64,000 nt of DNA, from positions 310,001 through 374,000 of the forward strand of contig NZ_PGTZ01000006.1 of assembly GCF_002798015.1 (NCBI RefSeq), read 5' to 3'. A program made the position numbers and the translations under genes. Numbering within the stretch: the first letter of the stretch is position 1; every line of letters begins with the position of its first letter. The notes under the pieces are model-generated. The model was not told the origin of the DNA. It did no database searches and saw only the letters and a program-made list of their open reading frames with translations. Shown here in pieces: positions 1-8,560 of the stretch. The DNA is from Luteimicrobium subarcticum (lineage in GTDB: Bacteria > Actinomycetota > Actinomycetes > Actinomycetales > Cellulomonadaceae).

Positions 1-448
1 CGCCGACGGTGCGTCGACGTCCGGGCACCACGCCGCGGCGTCGACAGAGACGCCAGGGGTCGGCGACAAGGTGCGTGACGGCAAGTTCGAGTTCACCGTG
101 ACGAAGGTCGAGACCGGCGTCAAGAAGGTCGGGACCAAGTACCTCAACGAGAAGGCCCAGGGCGAGTTCGTCCTCGTGCACATGAAGGTCGAGAACATCG
201 GCGACGAGGCGCAGACCCTCGACGACACCGCCCAGGAGCTCACCGACTCGAAGGGACGGACGTTCGACGCCGACTCCACCGCCGACATCTACCTCGACGA
301 CGCCAACTCGTTCTACGAGGACATCAACCCCGGCAACTCCGTGAAGGGTGTCGTCGTCTACGACGTCCCGAAGGGTACGGACCTGTCGACCATCACGCTG
401 CACGACTCGGTCTTCTCCGGCGGGGTCGACGTCTCCCTCGAGGACTGA
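1..448 (+). CDS. DUF4352-domain protein, 3' part only
   Basis: The reading frame is already open at base 2, so the gene begins left of the window; the GTG at 71 is internal. The visible part starts with a low-complexity Ala/Ser/Thr stretch, as in the linker after a lipobox or signal peptide. It then reads as one telokin-like DUF4352 domain: the core VGTKYLNEKAQGEFVLVHMK is followed by VENIGDEAQTL and a late GVVVYDVP strand. Such domains are usually the exported, immunoglobulin-like part of small lipoproteins with unknown ligands. The stop TGA at 446-448 is followed by a strong hairpin. Family assignment is good; function is unknown, and the missing N-terminus prevents checking for a lipobox. 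Confidence 0.8.
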   Translation, partial: ADGASTSGHHAAASTETPGVGDKVRDGKFEFTVTKVETGVKKVGTKYLNEKAQGEFVLVHMKVENIGDEAQTLDDTAQELTDSKGRTFDADSTADIYLDDANSFYEDINPGNSVKGVVVYDVPKGTDLSTITLHDSVFSGGVDVSLED

Positions 449-476
449 CAGCACAGCCCACCGCTCTGACGGACGA

Positions 477-504
477 ACGCCCGCCTCCCACGGGAGACGG
501 GCGT
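477..504. terminator. hairpin between convergent genes
   Basis: Arms 477-489 and 492-504 are 13 bases long, pair with one mismatch and have a 2-nt loop. The hairpin lies 29 bases after the DUF4352 stop and 9 bases after the end of the minus-strand siderophore-interacting protein gene. It probably terminates both transcripts. There is no U-tract, as is usual for actinobacteria. Confidence 0.65.
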
Positions 505-512
505 CGTCGTGC

Positions 513-1376
513 TCAGGCCACCCGGGCGTCGTCCGCCTCGACGGCCTCGTTCCACTCCCGCTTCTCGGCGCGCCAGCCCTCGTCGGTGCGTCCGGCACGC
601 CAGTAGCCGGACACGGAGACGAGCGCCTCGCGCGCGTAGCCGCGCTCCTCGCGCAGGTGTCGACGCAGCGCCCGGACCATCGTCGCCTCGCCGTGGAGGA
701 ACACGTCAGGGGCGTCGCCCGGCAGGGTCGCGTCGGCGAGCCAGCCGGCGAGCGCGCTTCCCACGGGACCGTGCCCGCGGTGCACCCAGTGCACGGTGAC
801 GTCGGTGCCGTCGGGCACGTGGAGGTCGATCTCGTCGCGCGGCCCGGCCACCTCGCAGAGGACGTGCGCGCGGGCGCCCGGCGGCAGGACGGCGACGGCC
901 GCCGCGAGTGCGGGGAGCGCCGAGTCGTCGCCGATCAGCAGGTGCCACGACGCGCCCGCGGACGGCGCGTACCCGCCGCCGGGACCGCGGAAGGCGACGG
1001 TGTCGCCCGGCTGGGCGGCCACGGCCCAGGGCGCGGCGACCCCGGCGTCCGGGCCGTCGTCGTGGACGACGAAGTCGAGCGCCATCTCGCCGGTCGACGC
1101 GTCGAACACGGCGATCGTGTAGGTGCGCAGGAGCGGGCGCGGGGCCTCGCCGTCGGGCCCGAGGACCGCGTCAGGGTCGGGGAACACGAGCTTCACGTAC
1201 CGGTCGCTGTACGGGCCGGGGTCGAGCGCCACGACGTCCGGGCCCCCGACCCACACGCGGACCAGGTGGTCCGTGAGCCGTTCCGTCCGGGTGACGGTCG
1301 CGTGCTGCGGCGGTCCGCCGCGACCACCCCGTCCGCCGGGACCGCCCGGACCGCCACCGGTCGTCGGGGCGCTCAC
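513..1376 (-). CDS. Siderophore-interacting protein (FAD-binding ferric-siderophore reductase family)
   Basis: 287 aa. The N-terminal half is the ferredoxin-reductase-like FAD domain ([20 protein letters not shown], then RTYTIAVFD, the RxYT flavin motif, and [13 protein letters not shown]). The C-terminal half is the SIP NAD(P)H-binding domain ([33 protein letters not shown]) and ends in [13 protein letters not shown], the classic SIP C-terminus. Family members reduce Fe(III)-siderophores in the cytoplasm. The GTG start at 1376 overlaps the deoC stop as GTGA, so it is translationally coupled to deoC. The residues after the start are a Gly/Pro/Arg-rich low-complexity run. No siderophore genes are nearby, so its link to the nucleoside genes is probably only transcriptional. 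Confidence 0.88.
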   Translation of the reverse strand: MSAPTTGGGPGGPGGRGGRGGPPQHATVTRTERLTDHLVRVWVGGPDVVALDPGPYSDRYVKLVFPDPDAVLGPDGEAPRPLLRTYTIAVFDASTGEMALDFVVHDDGPDAGVAAPWAVAAQPGDTVAFRGPGGGYAPSAGASWHLLIGDDSALPALAAAVAVLPPGARAHVLCEVAGPRDEIDLHVPDGTDVTVHWVHRGHGPVGSALAGWLADATLPGDAPDVFLHGEATMVRALRRHLREERGYAREALVSVSGYWRAGRTDEGWRAEKREWNEAVEADDARVA

Positions 1377-2062
1377 AGGGCGTCGAAGCCGTCGAGCACC
1401 GCGGCGGTGCCGGACAGGCCGAGTCGCGTGGCGCCGTGGTCGATCATGGCGAGCGCGTCCGCGAGCGTGCGGATGCCGCCCGACGCCTTGACGCCGAGGC
1501 GTCCGCCGACGGTCTCCGACATGATCGAGACGGCCCGGGTGGACGCACCGCCGGCCGGGTGGAACCCGGTCGACGTCTTCACGAAGTCGGCGCCCGCCTG
1601 CTCGGCGGCGCGGCACGCCTCGACGATCTCGTGGTCGGTCAGCGCGGCCGACTCGATGATGACCTTGAGGACCTTGTCGGACGGCACGGACGCCCGCACC
1701 GCGGCGATGTCGAGCTCGACGACCTCCCACGCTCCCGCCTTCGCGGCGCCCACGTCGATGACCATGTCGACCTCGTCGGCGCCCTGAGCCACGGACAGCG
1801 CGGCCTCCGCGGCCTTGACCTGGCTGTGGTGCTTGCCGGAGGGGAACCCGCAGACGGTCGCGACGGCGAGGCCGTGCGCTTCGAGCGGGAGGAACGACGG
1901 CGAGACACAGACGGAGAACACCCCGAGCCGAGCACCCTCGGCGACGAGCGCGTCGACCTGCTCGCGCGTCGCTTCGGGCTTGAGGAGGGTGTGGTCGACG
2001 AACTGGGCGAGGCCCGCGCGGTCGAGCCCGTGCGAGCCCGCGGCGGTGTCGGTGGTGCTCAC
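1373..2062 (-). CDS. deoC: Deoxyribose-phosphate aldolase
   Basis: 229 aa TIM-barrel class I aldolase. It cleaves 2-deoxyribose-5-phosphate to glyceraldehyde-3-phosphate and acetaldehyde, the last step of deoxynucleoside breakdown. Visible motifs: [17 protein letters not shown] near the N-terminus; [16 protein letters not shown]; the Schiff-base lysine in [19 protein letters not shown]; and the second lysine in VKASGGIRT. Full length for the family. The GTG at 2062 overlaps the add stop (GTGA), which fixes the start. It works with cdd, deoA and add in the same locus, consistent with import and use of nucleosides as carbon source. Confidence 0.95.
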   Translation of the reverse strand: MSTTDTAAGSHGLDRAGLAQFVDHTLLKPEATREQVDALVAEGARLGVFSVCVSPSFLPLEAHGLAVATVCGFPSGKHHSQVKAAEAALSVAQGADEVDMVIDVGAAKAGAWEVVELDIAAVRASVPSDKVLKVIIESAALTDHEIVEACRAAEQAGADFVKTSTGFHPAGGASTRAVSIMSETVGGRLGVKASGGIRTLADALAMIDHGATRLGLSGTAAVLDGFDAL

Positions 2063-3237
2063 AGCTGCGCTCCTTCGATCTCCGCGTAGCGCGGAGCGAT
2101 GATCTCGTCGACGAGCCGGCGCCGCTCGTCGTGGTGCACGAAAGCGTTCCAGGCCGCGTTCATCGTGACCTCCGCGAAGTCCTCGATCTGCCAGCCGGCC
2201 TCGTCGGCGAGCAGCGTCATCTCGCGCGTCATGGACGTGCCCGACTGGAGGCGGTTGTCGGTGTTGACCGTGACCGCGAACTCGAGCTCGAGCAGACGCG
2301 TGATGGGGTGCTCGGCGATCGACGCCGCTCCCCCGGTCTGCACGTTGGACGACGGGCACAGCTCGAGCGGCACCTGGTGGTCGCGCACCCAGTGCGCGAG
2401 CCGGCCGAGCCGCGCGACGGGCTCGAGCGTCACGGGGTCGTGCGCGCCGTCGTCCGCGAAGTCGATGTCGTCGACGATGCGCACGCCGTGCCCGATGCGG
2501 GACGCGCGCCCGAGGTGGACAGCCTCCGAGATCGAGGCGAGCCCGTCGGCCTCGCCGGCGTGGATCGTCGTCGGGAAGCTCGCCTCCGCGAGGGTGGACC
2601 AGGTCTCGGGGAACCGCGAGGGCGGGAACCCGAGCTCGGCGCCCGCGATGTCGAAGCCGACGACCGCGCCCGGGTTGTCCGCGAGCGGACCGTCGACACG
2701 GTTCGCGAGCGCCAGCTCGGCGATCTCGGCCCACCGGTCGGCGTGCCGCATCGCGGTCACGAGCTGGCCCACCCAGATGACGCCGCCCTGCTCGGCGACC
2801 TGCGCGGCGCCCTCGGCGAGCCCCTCGCGCACGGCGTCGACGGCCTGCTGGAGGGTCAGGCCCTGCTGGAGGTGCTGCTCGGGCGCCCAGCGCTGCTCGG
2901 CGTACACGACGCCGTCGGCTGCGAGGTCGAGCACCGACTCGCGGGCGACGCGGCGCAGGTGCTCTGCGGTCTGCATGACCGCGATCGTGTGGTCGAACGT
3001 CTCCAGGTACAGCGGCAGCGAGCCCGAGGTGGCGGCCTCGACGAACCAGGCGCCGAGGGCGTCCGGGTCGGTCGCGGGCAGCTCGTGCCCGATCTCGGCC
3101 GCGATCTCGACGATCGTCGCGGGCCGCAGCCCGCCGTCGAGGTGGTCGTGCAGGACGACCTTCGGGAGCTGCGCGACGTACGCGCTGGAGGTGGAGTCAG
3201 CAATGGCGGAGGTCGTCGGTGACGCGTCGGACGGCAT
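2059..3237 (-). CDS. add: Adenosine deaminase
   Basis: 392 aa zinc TIM-barrel hydrolase converting (deoxy)adenosine to (deoxy)inosine. Metal-site motif [11 protein letters not shown] near the N-terminus, [18 protein letters not shown] with the zinc histidine, [11 protein letters not shown] and [17 protein letters not shown] near the C-terminus. ATG 3237 is preferred over the in-frame upstream ATG at 3270: a -10-like TACCGT (minus strand, plus coordinates 3244-3249) ends exactly 6 nt before it and there is no Shine-Dalgarno, so the message is probably leaderless. It heads the add-deoC-SIP operon, with GTGA overlaps at both junctions. Confidence 0.94.
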   Translation of the reverse strand: MPSDASPTTSAIADSTSSAYVAQLPKVVLHDHLDGGLRPATIVEIAAEIGHELPATDPDALGAWFVEAATSGSLPLYLETFDHTIAVMQTAEHLRRVARESVLDLAADGVVYAEQRWAPEQHLQQGLTLQQAVDAVREGLAEGAAQVAEQGGVIWVGQLVTAMRHADRWAEIAELALANRVDGPLADNPGAVVGFDIAGAELGFPPSRFPETWSTLAEASFPTTIHAGEADGLASISEAVHLGRASRIGHGVRIVDDIDFADDGAHDPVTLEPVARLGRLAHWVRDHQVPLELCPSSNVQTGGAASIAEHPITRLLELEFAVTVNTDNRLQSGTSMTREMTLLADEAGWQIEDFAEVTMNAAWNAFVHHDERRRLVDEIIAPRYAEIEGAQL

Positions 3238-3288
3238 GGCACCACGGTACCCGGCGACCCTCTGGTCCACTCCTCCGGGTGGCGGGCG

Positions 3289-3516
3289 TCACAGCTCGTC
3301 CGGGTCCTCCAGGCGCACCTCGTCGGCCTGCTCGACGACGTCCGCGTCGTCGGCCTCGCGGTCCGGGTCGGGCAGGCCGGGCGACGGCTGGTAGTCGGCC
3401 TCGTCGAGGACGTCCGCGTCGGGGGACGGCTCCTGCGCGGCGTGCACGACCGCGTCCGTGCCGACGGGCTCGAGGCCCGCGTCGCGCAGGGAGTCGTCGC
3501 CGGGAAGGGTGCTCAT
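3289..3516 (-). CDS. Small acidic hypothetical protein
   Basis: 75 aa, strongly acidic, with many Asp/Glu-Ala and Pro-rich turns (SPDADVLDEADYQPSPGLPD) and ending EVRLEDPDEL. No domain recognised, no membrane segment, and it looks intrinsically disordered. A good ribosome binding site (GGAGG about 6 nt before ATG 3516) and high GC at third codon positions support a real gene. It lies upstream of add with 51 bases between, which hold the add promoter. The neighbouring kinase-Nudix gene is divergent. Function unknown. Confidence 0.65.
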   Translation of the reverse strand: MSTLPGDDSLRDAGLEPVGTDAVVHAAQEPSPDADVLDEADYQPSPGLPDPDREADDADVVEQADEVRLEDPDEL

Positions 3517-3682
3517 GGGTGGCCTCCGTGCAGGTGTCGGGTGGTCGGTCGGTGGTCGTCGGCCGCGGGAGCGGACGCGCCCGAGGACCTGTCCATCGTG
3601 GCCCGCCGACCGTCCCCTCGCACCCGTCCACGGCGACCTCCTCTGTCGCCGAGCGTCGGACGACCACGGCTAGGGTCATGCC

Positions 3683-4624
3683 ATGACGCAGGTGGTGCTG
3701 ACGTGCGGACCGGCCGGTGCGGGCAAGTCGACCTACGCGCGACGTCTCGAGCGTGAGGGGTTCGTCCGCCTGTCGTTCGACGAGACGGCCTGGGCGGCGG
3801 GCCACCGCGAGCACCCGCTCCCGCCGGACGTCGCGGCCGAGGTCCACGCCGGGCTGCAGCGCCGGCTCGCCGAGAGCGTGGGACGCGGCGAGGACGTCGT
3901 CGTCGACACGTCCTTCTGGTCCCGCGCCTCGCGGGACGCGTACCGGGCCGCGCTCGCACCGCTCGGCGTCGAGCTCGTCGTCCACCTGCTCGCGACGCCG
4001 AGGGACGTCGTGCTCGCGCGGCTCGGCGACCGCCGCGGCACCTCGCCGCACGACGTCGTCGTCCCGCCCGACCTCGCCGCCCGGTACCTCGACGGCTTCG
4101 AGACGCCGACCCCGGACGAGGGCCCGCTGGTGACCGTCCTCACCGCGACGCACGGCGGCACCCCGGACGGTGAGGGCCAGCCGTTCCGCCGGACGGCCGC
4201 GGTCGCGCTGGTCGACGGCGGGCGGGTGCTGCTCGGCCGCCGCACCGCCGCCAAGACGTGGTTCCCGTGCCTCTGGGGGTTGCCGGGGGGCCACGTCGAG
4301 CCGGGCGAGACCGTCCTCGAGACCGCGGTGCGCGAGCTGCGTGAGGAGCTCGACGTCGTGGTGGACCCCACGGACGCCCGACCGGTCGCCCGGGTGGACG
4401 GCCCGGACTACAGCATGGACGTGCTGGTCGCCGAGCGGTGGCACGGCACGGTGCGCAACGCGTGCCCCCGGGAGCACGACGAGCTGCGCTTCGTGACCGT
4501 CGAGGAGGCGCGCGGGCTCGAGCTCATCGACGGCGACGTGCTGGTCCGCGTGCTCCAGGCCGTCCTTGCCGCAGCCGCTCAGCGGGGCGCGGCGAGCAGC
4601 TCCTCCACGCGACGCACCCGCTGA
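3683..4624 (+). CDS. P-loop kinase (AAA_33/zeta-like) fused to a Nudix hydrolase
   Basis: 313 aa with two domains. Residues 1 to about 150 form a small P-loop phosphotransferase: Walker A CGPAGAGKSTYARRLEREG, a DTSFWSR strand with the usual acidic residue, and an Arg-rich lid (DRRGTSPHDVV). This resembles polynucleotide/chloramphenicol-type and zeta-toxin kinases. Residues about 170-300 form a Nudix domain: GGHVEPGETV followed by RELREELDV matches the Nudix box, with Asp in place of the last Gly. Substrates of both halves are unknown; a coupled nucleotide or nucleic-acid end repair role is inference only. The ATG has no Shine-Dalgarno, and TAGGGT sits exactly 6 nt upstream (3671-3676), suggesting a leaderless transcript. 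Its 3' end overlaps the convergent hipA remnant by 46 bp. Confidence 0.85.
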   Translation: MTQVVLTCGPAGAGKSTYARRLEREGFVRLSFDETAWAAGHREHPLPPDVAAEVHAGLQRRLAESVGRGEDVVVDTSFWSRASRDAYRAALAPLGVELVVHLLATPRDVVLARLGDRRGTSPHDVVVPPDLAARYLDGFETPTPDEGPLVTVLTATHGGTPDGEGQPFRRTAAVALVDGGRVLLGRRTAAKTWFPCLWGLPGGHVEPGETVLETAVRELREELDVVVDPTDARPVARVDGPDYSMDVLVAERWHGTVRNACPREHDELRFVTVEEARGLELIDGDVLVRVLQAVLAAAAQRGAASSSSTRRTR

Positions 4625-5675
4625 CGCAGCGCCGGGAGCAGTCGTTCCCGCACCGCGCGCACCGACCCGTCCCCGTCGTCCACCTCGTCCAGCGCCGCGG
4701 AGACCGCGGGGAGGACGGCCGCCGCTACCTCGACACGACCCAGTAGGTCGACCGGGTCGAGACCGGCGGAGTCGGCCAGCGAGGTCCACTGGGCCGCGCC
4801 GACGCGGTCGACGGCGTGCTCGCCTCCGACGGACATCGACAGCACGCGGTCCTCCCGCGCGTGCGCCAAGGAGGTCGCCACGTCGAAGAGCGGAGCGAGG
4901 TGGACGCGGTCCTGCTGGAGCAGCACGGCGTCGTTTCGCGCGTGGGCGTCCGGTGCGGCGATGACGGTGCTGAAGACGACGCCGTCGAGGAAGCGCGACA
5001 CGCTGGCCCGCGCGTCGAGACCTGTCCGCGCCGTGTCGCGCAGCAGCCGGATCACGGCCGAGACACCGGGGCCGCCGAACGCCTCGTACTTCTCCTCGAC
5101 CCCGAGGGCCTGGCAGAGGTCCTCCTGATGGAGTCGCTCGAGACGTCCGTCGTCCAGACGACGGTCGAACCGCCGGACGACGATCGCCCGCTCCGCGCGA
5201 ACTTCGCCTGCGTGCCGCCGAGCGACCAGTGGTCGCCGGTCATCGCCCATGACGCCCGGTCGTCGAGACGCAGCTCCCCCAGGTGGGCCTCGATCTCCCT
5301 CGCCGTCACCGGCGTGAGCGAGCCCGGTCGTTCCAGCGCACGGTCGACGGCGTCCGTGGGGCAGAACTGCACGGCCCCGGGGCAGTCCGTGCCGATCGCC
5401 GCGAGAAGGCTCAGCGGGTCGCGAGGATCGACGCCCGGATGACGCCGACCGATCGCCGCGCGGGCGGCGTCGGACTCCGGGAGCAGGGCTTCGACGAACC
5501 GCGCGACGCGTCGGCCGGAGAACGAGCGCTCGACGACCGGGAGCGAGAGCGAGAGAGGCGTGCTCGTCGCGGGCACGGACCGGTCGTAGCTGAAGCGCGG
5601 CGCGCCGGCGCGGGTGCGCTCGAGGAGGCCGACGACACGACCCTCCAGGACGACGGCGAGGGCCGGCGCGGCCAT
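4579..5675 (-). pseudogene. hipA: hipA toxin kinase, inactivated by an internal out-of-frame deletion
   Basis: The N-terminal frame from ATG 5675 gives about 160 aa of HipA: couple_hipA-like region, DPLSLLAAIGTDCPGAVQF, then WSLGGTQAKFA. At about 5193-5196 the homology jumps to the next frame, which encodes ERAIVVRRFDRR, RLHQEDLCQALGVEEKYEAF, the catalytic-loop equivalent APDAHARNDAVLL and the metal-site equivalent LAPLFDVATS, and runs to the stop at 4579. Family members carry roughly 55-65 residues between these blocks (the region with THIxKP and an ENE-like motif, part of the ATP-binding N-lobe). They are missing, and the reading frame is broken. Ser/Thr kinase activity of the HipA type is therefore expected to be lost. 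It overlaps hipB as TGATG. Confidence 0.85.
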
Positions 5676-5923
5676 CAGCGGTCACCCGCGTCGCCGACGT
5701 CGTCCCGCACGACGAGCGACGCACCGATCTCGTCGAGGACCCGCATCACGAGCCCGACCTCGAGCCCGCGAGTCTCGCCACGCTCGACGGCGACGACCCA
5801 CTGCCGTGAGACACCGGCACGCGCCGCGAGCTGTGCCTGCGTGAGACCGCGCGCGGTGCGCAGCCCACGGATCGCTTGGCCAAGTAATGGCAACGAGCGC
5901 GCGTTGAGGATTCGTTCGGTCAC
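5675..5923 (-). CDS. hipB: HipB-like antitoxin, XRE-family DNA-binding protein
   Basis: 82 aa from GTG 5923. It has a helix-turn-helix of the Cro/C1 type: IRGLRTARGLTQAQLAARAG, then VSRQWVVAVERGETRG, followed by a short beta strand (GASLVVRD) typical of HipB dimers. HipB normally binds HipA and represses its own operon. The frame stays open upstream to GTG 6001, which would add a 26-residue tail made of three STYGDI-like repeats. I prefer 5923 because those repeats are the in-frame translation of three palindromic operators, and only 18 bp would otherwise separate the start from the upstream DUF202 stop. TACGCC lies 6 nt before this GTG, a weak leaderless-type -10. The antitoxin is intact although hipA is broken. 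Confidence 0.75.
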   Translation of the reverse strand: MTERILNARSLPLLGQAIRGLRTARGLTQAQLAARAGVSRQWVVAVERGETRGLEVGLVMRVLDEIGASLVVRDDVGDAGDR

Positions 5924-5925
5924 TT

Positions 5926-5997
5926 TGTCGGCGTACGTGGACTTCGCTGCAATGTCTCCGTATGTAGACACCGCGGTGATGTCTCCGTACGTCGACA
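5926..5997. promoter_or_regulatory. Three tandem palindromic operators for hipB autoregulation (predicted)
   Basis: Three 18-bp imperfect palindromes lie at 5926-5943, 5953-5970 and 5980-5997, a period of exactly 27 bp. They read TGTCGGCGTACGTGGACT, TGTCTCCGTATGTAGACA and TGTCTCCGTACGTCGACA, giving the consensus TGTCNNCGTACGNNGACA. The first is 2 bp from the preferred hipB GTG. HipB proteins bind inverted repeats upstream of hipBA, so autoregulation is the natural reading. Binding is not shown here. Confidence 0.7.
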
Positions 5998-6019
5998 CCA
6001 CTGAGGGGCGGCCAGCTCG

Positions 6020-6343
6020 TCAGCCGGCAAGGCGCTCCACGGCGGCGACGACGCCCAGCAGCCCGAGCACGGCGACGACACCCGACGCGACGAGCAGCGG
6101 CACCCACGGCGGGTGCTGGACGCTGATCCGGCGCCGCGACGCGACCACCAGCGCCCACCAGGCCGTGAACCCGCCGAGCACCCCGGCGAGCGCGCCGAGG
6201 TAGGGGTGCCCCTCACGGACGACCGTGAGCGCCAGCACGGCGCAGCCGATGACGACGCCGATGGCCGTCCGCTGCCACGCCAGCTGGGTGCGCTCGGGCT
6301 GCAGGCCCGGGTCGCTCCACTCCTGGCGGGGCACGACCCTCAT
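6020..6343 (-). CDS. DUF202 membrane protein
   Basis: 107 aa. It begins with the DUF202/YidH signature GLQPERTQLAWQRTAIGV. Three hydrophobic segments follow, around residues 28-45, 50-70 and 83-103, separated by short charged loops (VVREGHP, ASRRRISVQHPP). Function of the family is unknown. ATG 6343 is chosen because MRVVPRQEW is the usual short lead-in; two more in-frame-looking MR repeats upstream (near 6358 and 6376) are in other phases. It is the second of two adjacent, only distantly similar DUF202 genes. Confidence 0.82.
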   Translation of the reverse strand: MRVVPRQEWSDPGLQPERTQLAWQRTAIGVVIGCAVLALTVVREGHPYLGALAGVLGGFTAWWALVVASRRRISVQHPPWVPLLVASGVVAVLGLLGVVAAVERLAG

Positions 6344-6374
6344 CGCAGCCCGACCCTCATCCGCGTCCCGGCCC

Positions 6375-6806
6375 TCATCGCGTGACGCCCGACCAGACGG
6401 CGTAGGCCGCGAGCAGGATGCCGAACAGCACGACGGCCGCGACGACGACAGGCAGCGCGCTCGGCGCGGGCAGCGGCTCGCCGACCCGGATCGCGCGCTC
6501 GTTGCGCCGCCACGCCACGAGCGCGTACAGCGCGAGCAGCGCGCCGGCGAGGCACGCCGCCGCCGCGACCACGTCGAGCAGCCGCGAGAGGTCGGCGAAC
6601 GTCGCGAACGACGTCAGGGCGATGCCTCCGCCGACGAGCCCGAGGCCCGTGCGGACCCACGCGAGCGCGGTGCGCTCGTTCGCCAGCGAGAAGCGGGCGT
6701 CCGGGTCCGCACCCACGCTGTACACGGACCGGGGACGACGGTCCGGCACGGGGGCGTCGTCGTCGGGCGCCCCGGAGCCACCGGCGTCGTCGGTGCGCGA
6801 GGACAT
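6375..6806 (-). CDS. DUF202 (YidH-like) membrane protein
   Basis: 143 aa. The first 40 residues are acidic and Pro-rich and predicted cytoplasmic. They are followed by the YidH motif DARFSLANERTALAWVRTGL and three hydrophobic segments (about 55-75, 78-100, 118-140). It starts 2 bp after the deoA stop and has no clear Shine-Dalgarno, so it probably depends on read-through translation from the nucleoside operon. It is paired with the shorter DUF202 gene downstream. No catalytic motif is visible. Confidence 0.82.
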   Translation of the reverse strand: MSSRTDDAGGSGAPDDDAPVPDRRPRSVYSVGADPDARFSLANERTALAWVRTGLGLVGGGIALTSFATFADLSRLLDVVAAAACLAGALLALYALVAWRRNERAIRVGEPLPAPSALPVVVAAVVLFGILLAAYAVWSGVTR

Positions 6807-6808
6807 GC

Positions 6809-8107
6809 TCAGTCGCCGATCCGGTCGAGCACGACGGGCCCGCGCTCGGCGTGCAGACCGGCGTCCACGACGCGGGTCGCGCCCTCGAGAGCCTCGACCG
6901 CCCGGCCGAACCGCTCCGGGGTGTCGGTGTGCAGGGTGAGCAGCGGCTGCCCGTGCACGACGACGTCACCCGGCTTGGCGTGCATCTCGACGCCAGCAGC
7001 GGCCTGGACGTCGTCCTCCTTGCGGGCGCGACCGGCGCCGAGCCGCCACGCCGCGACGCCGACGGCGAGGGCGTCGAGGTGCGTGAGGACGCCCGACTCG
7101 GGCGCGGTGATCGTGTGCGTCTCCCGCGCGGTCGGCAAGGGCGCGTCGGGGTCGCCGTCCTGGGCACGGATCATCGCGCGCCACACGTCCATCGCGCGGC
7201 CGTCGGCGAGGGCGGCGCGCACGTCGTCCTCTCCGTGGGGTCGTCCGGCGCCCGCGAGCATCTCGACGGCGAGCGCCACGGTGAGGTCGACGACGTCCCG
7301 CGGCCCTCCCCCGGAGAGCACCTCGACGGACTCGCGGACCTCGAGCGCGTTGCCGGCGGTGAGGCCGAGCGGGGTCGACATGTCGGTGAGCAGCGCGACG
7401 GTCCGCACGCCCGCGTCCGTCCCGAGCTCGACCATGGTCTGCGCGAGCTCACGCGCCGACGCGCCGTCCTTCATGAACGCGCCCGAGCCGACCTTGACGT
7501 CGAGGACGAGCGCACCCGTCCCCTCGGCGATCTTCTTGCTCATGATCGAGCTGGCGATGAGCGGGATCGCCTCGACCGTCCCGGTGGTGTCGCGCAGCGC
7601 GTAGAGCTTGCGGTCGGCGGGAGCGAGACCGGAGCCCGCCTGGCAGATCACCGCGCCGACGTCCTCGAGCTGGCGGTGCATCTCGTCGTTGCCCAGCGCG
7701 GCACGCCAGCCGGGGATCGACTCGAGCTTGTCGAGCGTGCCGCCGGTGTGGCCGAGACCGCGCCCGGAGAGCTGCGGGACGGCGACGCCGAAGGCCGCGA
7801 CCAGCGGCGCGAGCGGCAGGGTGATCTTGTCCCCCACCCCGCCGGTCGAGTGCTTGTCGGCGGTGGGGCGCGACAGGCCTGCGAAGTCCATGCGCTCTCC
7901 GGACGCGATCATCGCGGCGGTCCAGCGGGCGATCTCGGGGCGGTCCATCCCGTTGAGCAGGATCGCCATGGCGAGCGCGGACATCTGCTCGTCCGCGACG
8001 ACCCCGCGCGTGTACGCGTCGACGACCCAGTCGATCTGCCCCTGGGACAGGCGCTCCCCGTCACGCTTGGCCCGGATGACGTCGACGGCGTCGAACGGCT
8101 CGGTCAT
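6809..8107 (-). CDS. deoA: Thymidine phosphorylase
   Basis: 432 aa. It catalyses phosphorolysis of thymidine or deoxyuridine to base and 2-deoxyribose-1-phosphate. It shows the family block KHSTGGVGDKITLPLAPLVA, QLSGRGLGHTGGTLDKLES, the phosphate-binding lysines in SKKIAEGTGALVLDVKVGSG, and the C-terminal biotinyl-like pyrimidine-phosphorylase domain (ITAPESGVLTHLDA, KPGDVVVHGQPLLTLHTD). Two ATGs lie in tandem (8110 and 8107). 8107 is preferred because it is 4 nt after AGGAG, while 8110 is only 1 nt after it. It overlaps the cdd stop and feeds DeoC through deoxyribose phosphate. Confidence 0.93.
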   Translation of the reverse strand: MTEPFDAVDVIRAKRDGERLSQGQIDWVVDAYTRGVVADEQMSALAMAILLNGMDRPEIARWTAAMIASGERMDFAGLSRPTADKHSTGGVGDKITLPLAPLVAAFGVAVPQLSGRGLGHTGGTLDKLESIPGWRAALGNDEMHRQLEDVGAVICQAGSGLAPADRKLYALRDTTGTVEAIPLIASSIMSKKIAEGTGALVLDVKVGSGAFMKDGASARELAQTMVELGTDAGVRTVALLTDMSTPLGLTAGNALEVRESVEVLSGGGPRDVVDLTVALAVEMLAGAGRPHGEDDVRAALADGRAMDVWRAMIRAQDGDPDAPLPTARETHTITAPESGVLTHLDALAVGVAAWRLGAGRARKEDDVQAAAGVEMHAKPGDVVVHGQPLLTLHTDTPERFGRAVEALEGATRVVDAGLHAERGPVVLDRIGD

Positions 8108-8556
8108 CATTCTCCTTCCCGGTGCGAGCGCACCACGTCGAGCGCGGCCGGGCCGAACGCGTCCGGCAGCACCTCGTCCATCCGCCGGACGCCGCGCACG
8201 GTCTCCACGAGCAGGTCCGGACCGCCGTGCTCGAACAGGAGCTGGCGGCACCGCCCGCACGGCATGAGCACCTCGCCCCGCGCGTCGACGCACGTGAACG
8301 CGACGAGGCGCCCTCCCCCGCCGACGACGAGCGCCGACACGAGCGAGCACTCGGCGCACAGGGTCACGCCGTAGGCGGCGTTCTCGACGTTGCACCCGAC
8401 GACGACACGGCCGTCGTCGACGAGCGCGGCGGCACCCACGGGGAACCCGGAGTAGGGCGCGTACGCGCGCGTCATGACGTCGGCGGCGGCGCGGCGCAAC
8501 GCGTCCCAGTCGACGTCGGTCGCGGGCTCCTGCCGCCCGTCCTGCTGACCGTCCAC
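8107..8556 (-). CDS. cdd: Cytidine deaminase
   Basis: 149 aa, the usual size of the homotetrameric zinc enzyme converting (deoxy)cytidine to (deoxy)uridine. The N-terminus has AYAPYSGFPVGAAALVDDGR and NVENAAYGVTLCAE (substrate Asn and Glu; zinc Cys with catalytic Glu in CAEC). MPCGRCRQLL supplies the two other zinc cysteines. It starts 4 bp downstream of the ABC permease stop and overlaps deoA, placing it inside the transport-salvage operon so that imported cytidine reaches uridine-level enzymes. Confidence 0.94.
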   Translation of the reverse strand: MDGQQDGRQEPATDVDWDALRRAAADVMTRAYAPYSGFPVGAAALVDDGRVVVGCNVENAAYGVTLCAECSLVSALVVGGGGRLVAFTCVDARGEVLMPCGRCRQLLFEHGGPDLLVETVRGVRRMDEVLPDAFGPAALDVVRSHREGE

Positions 8557-8560
8557 CGGC

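Noticed and set aside
5924-6001. Extra N-terminus of HipB with three STYGDI-like repeats
   Set aside because: The repeats coincide with three palindromic DNA sites and leave only 18 bp for a promoter; a start at 5923 explains the data better, although the long form cannot be fully excluded.
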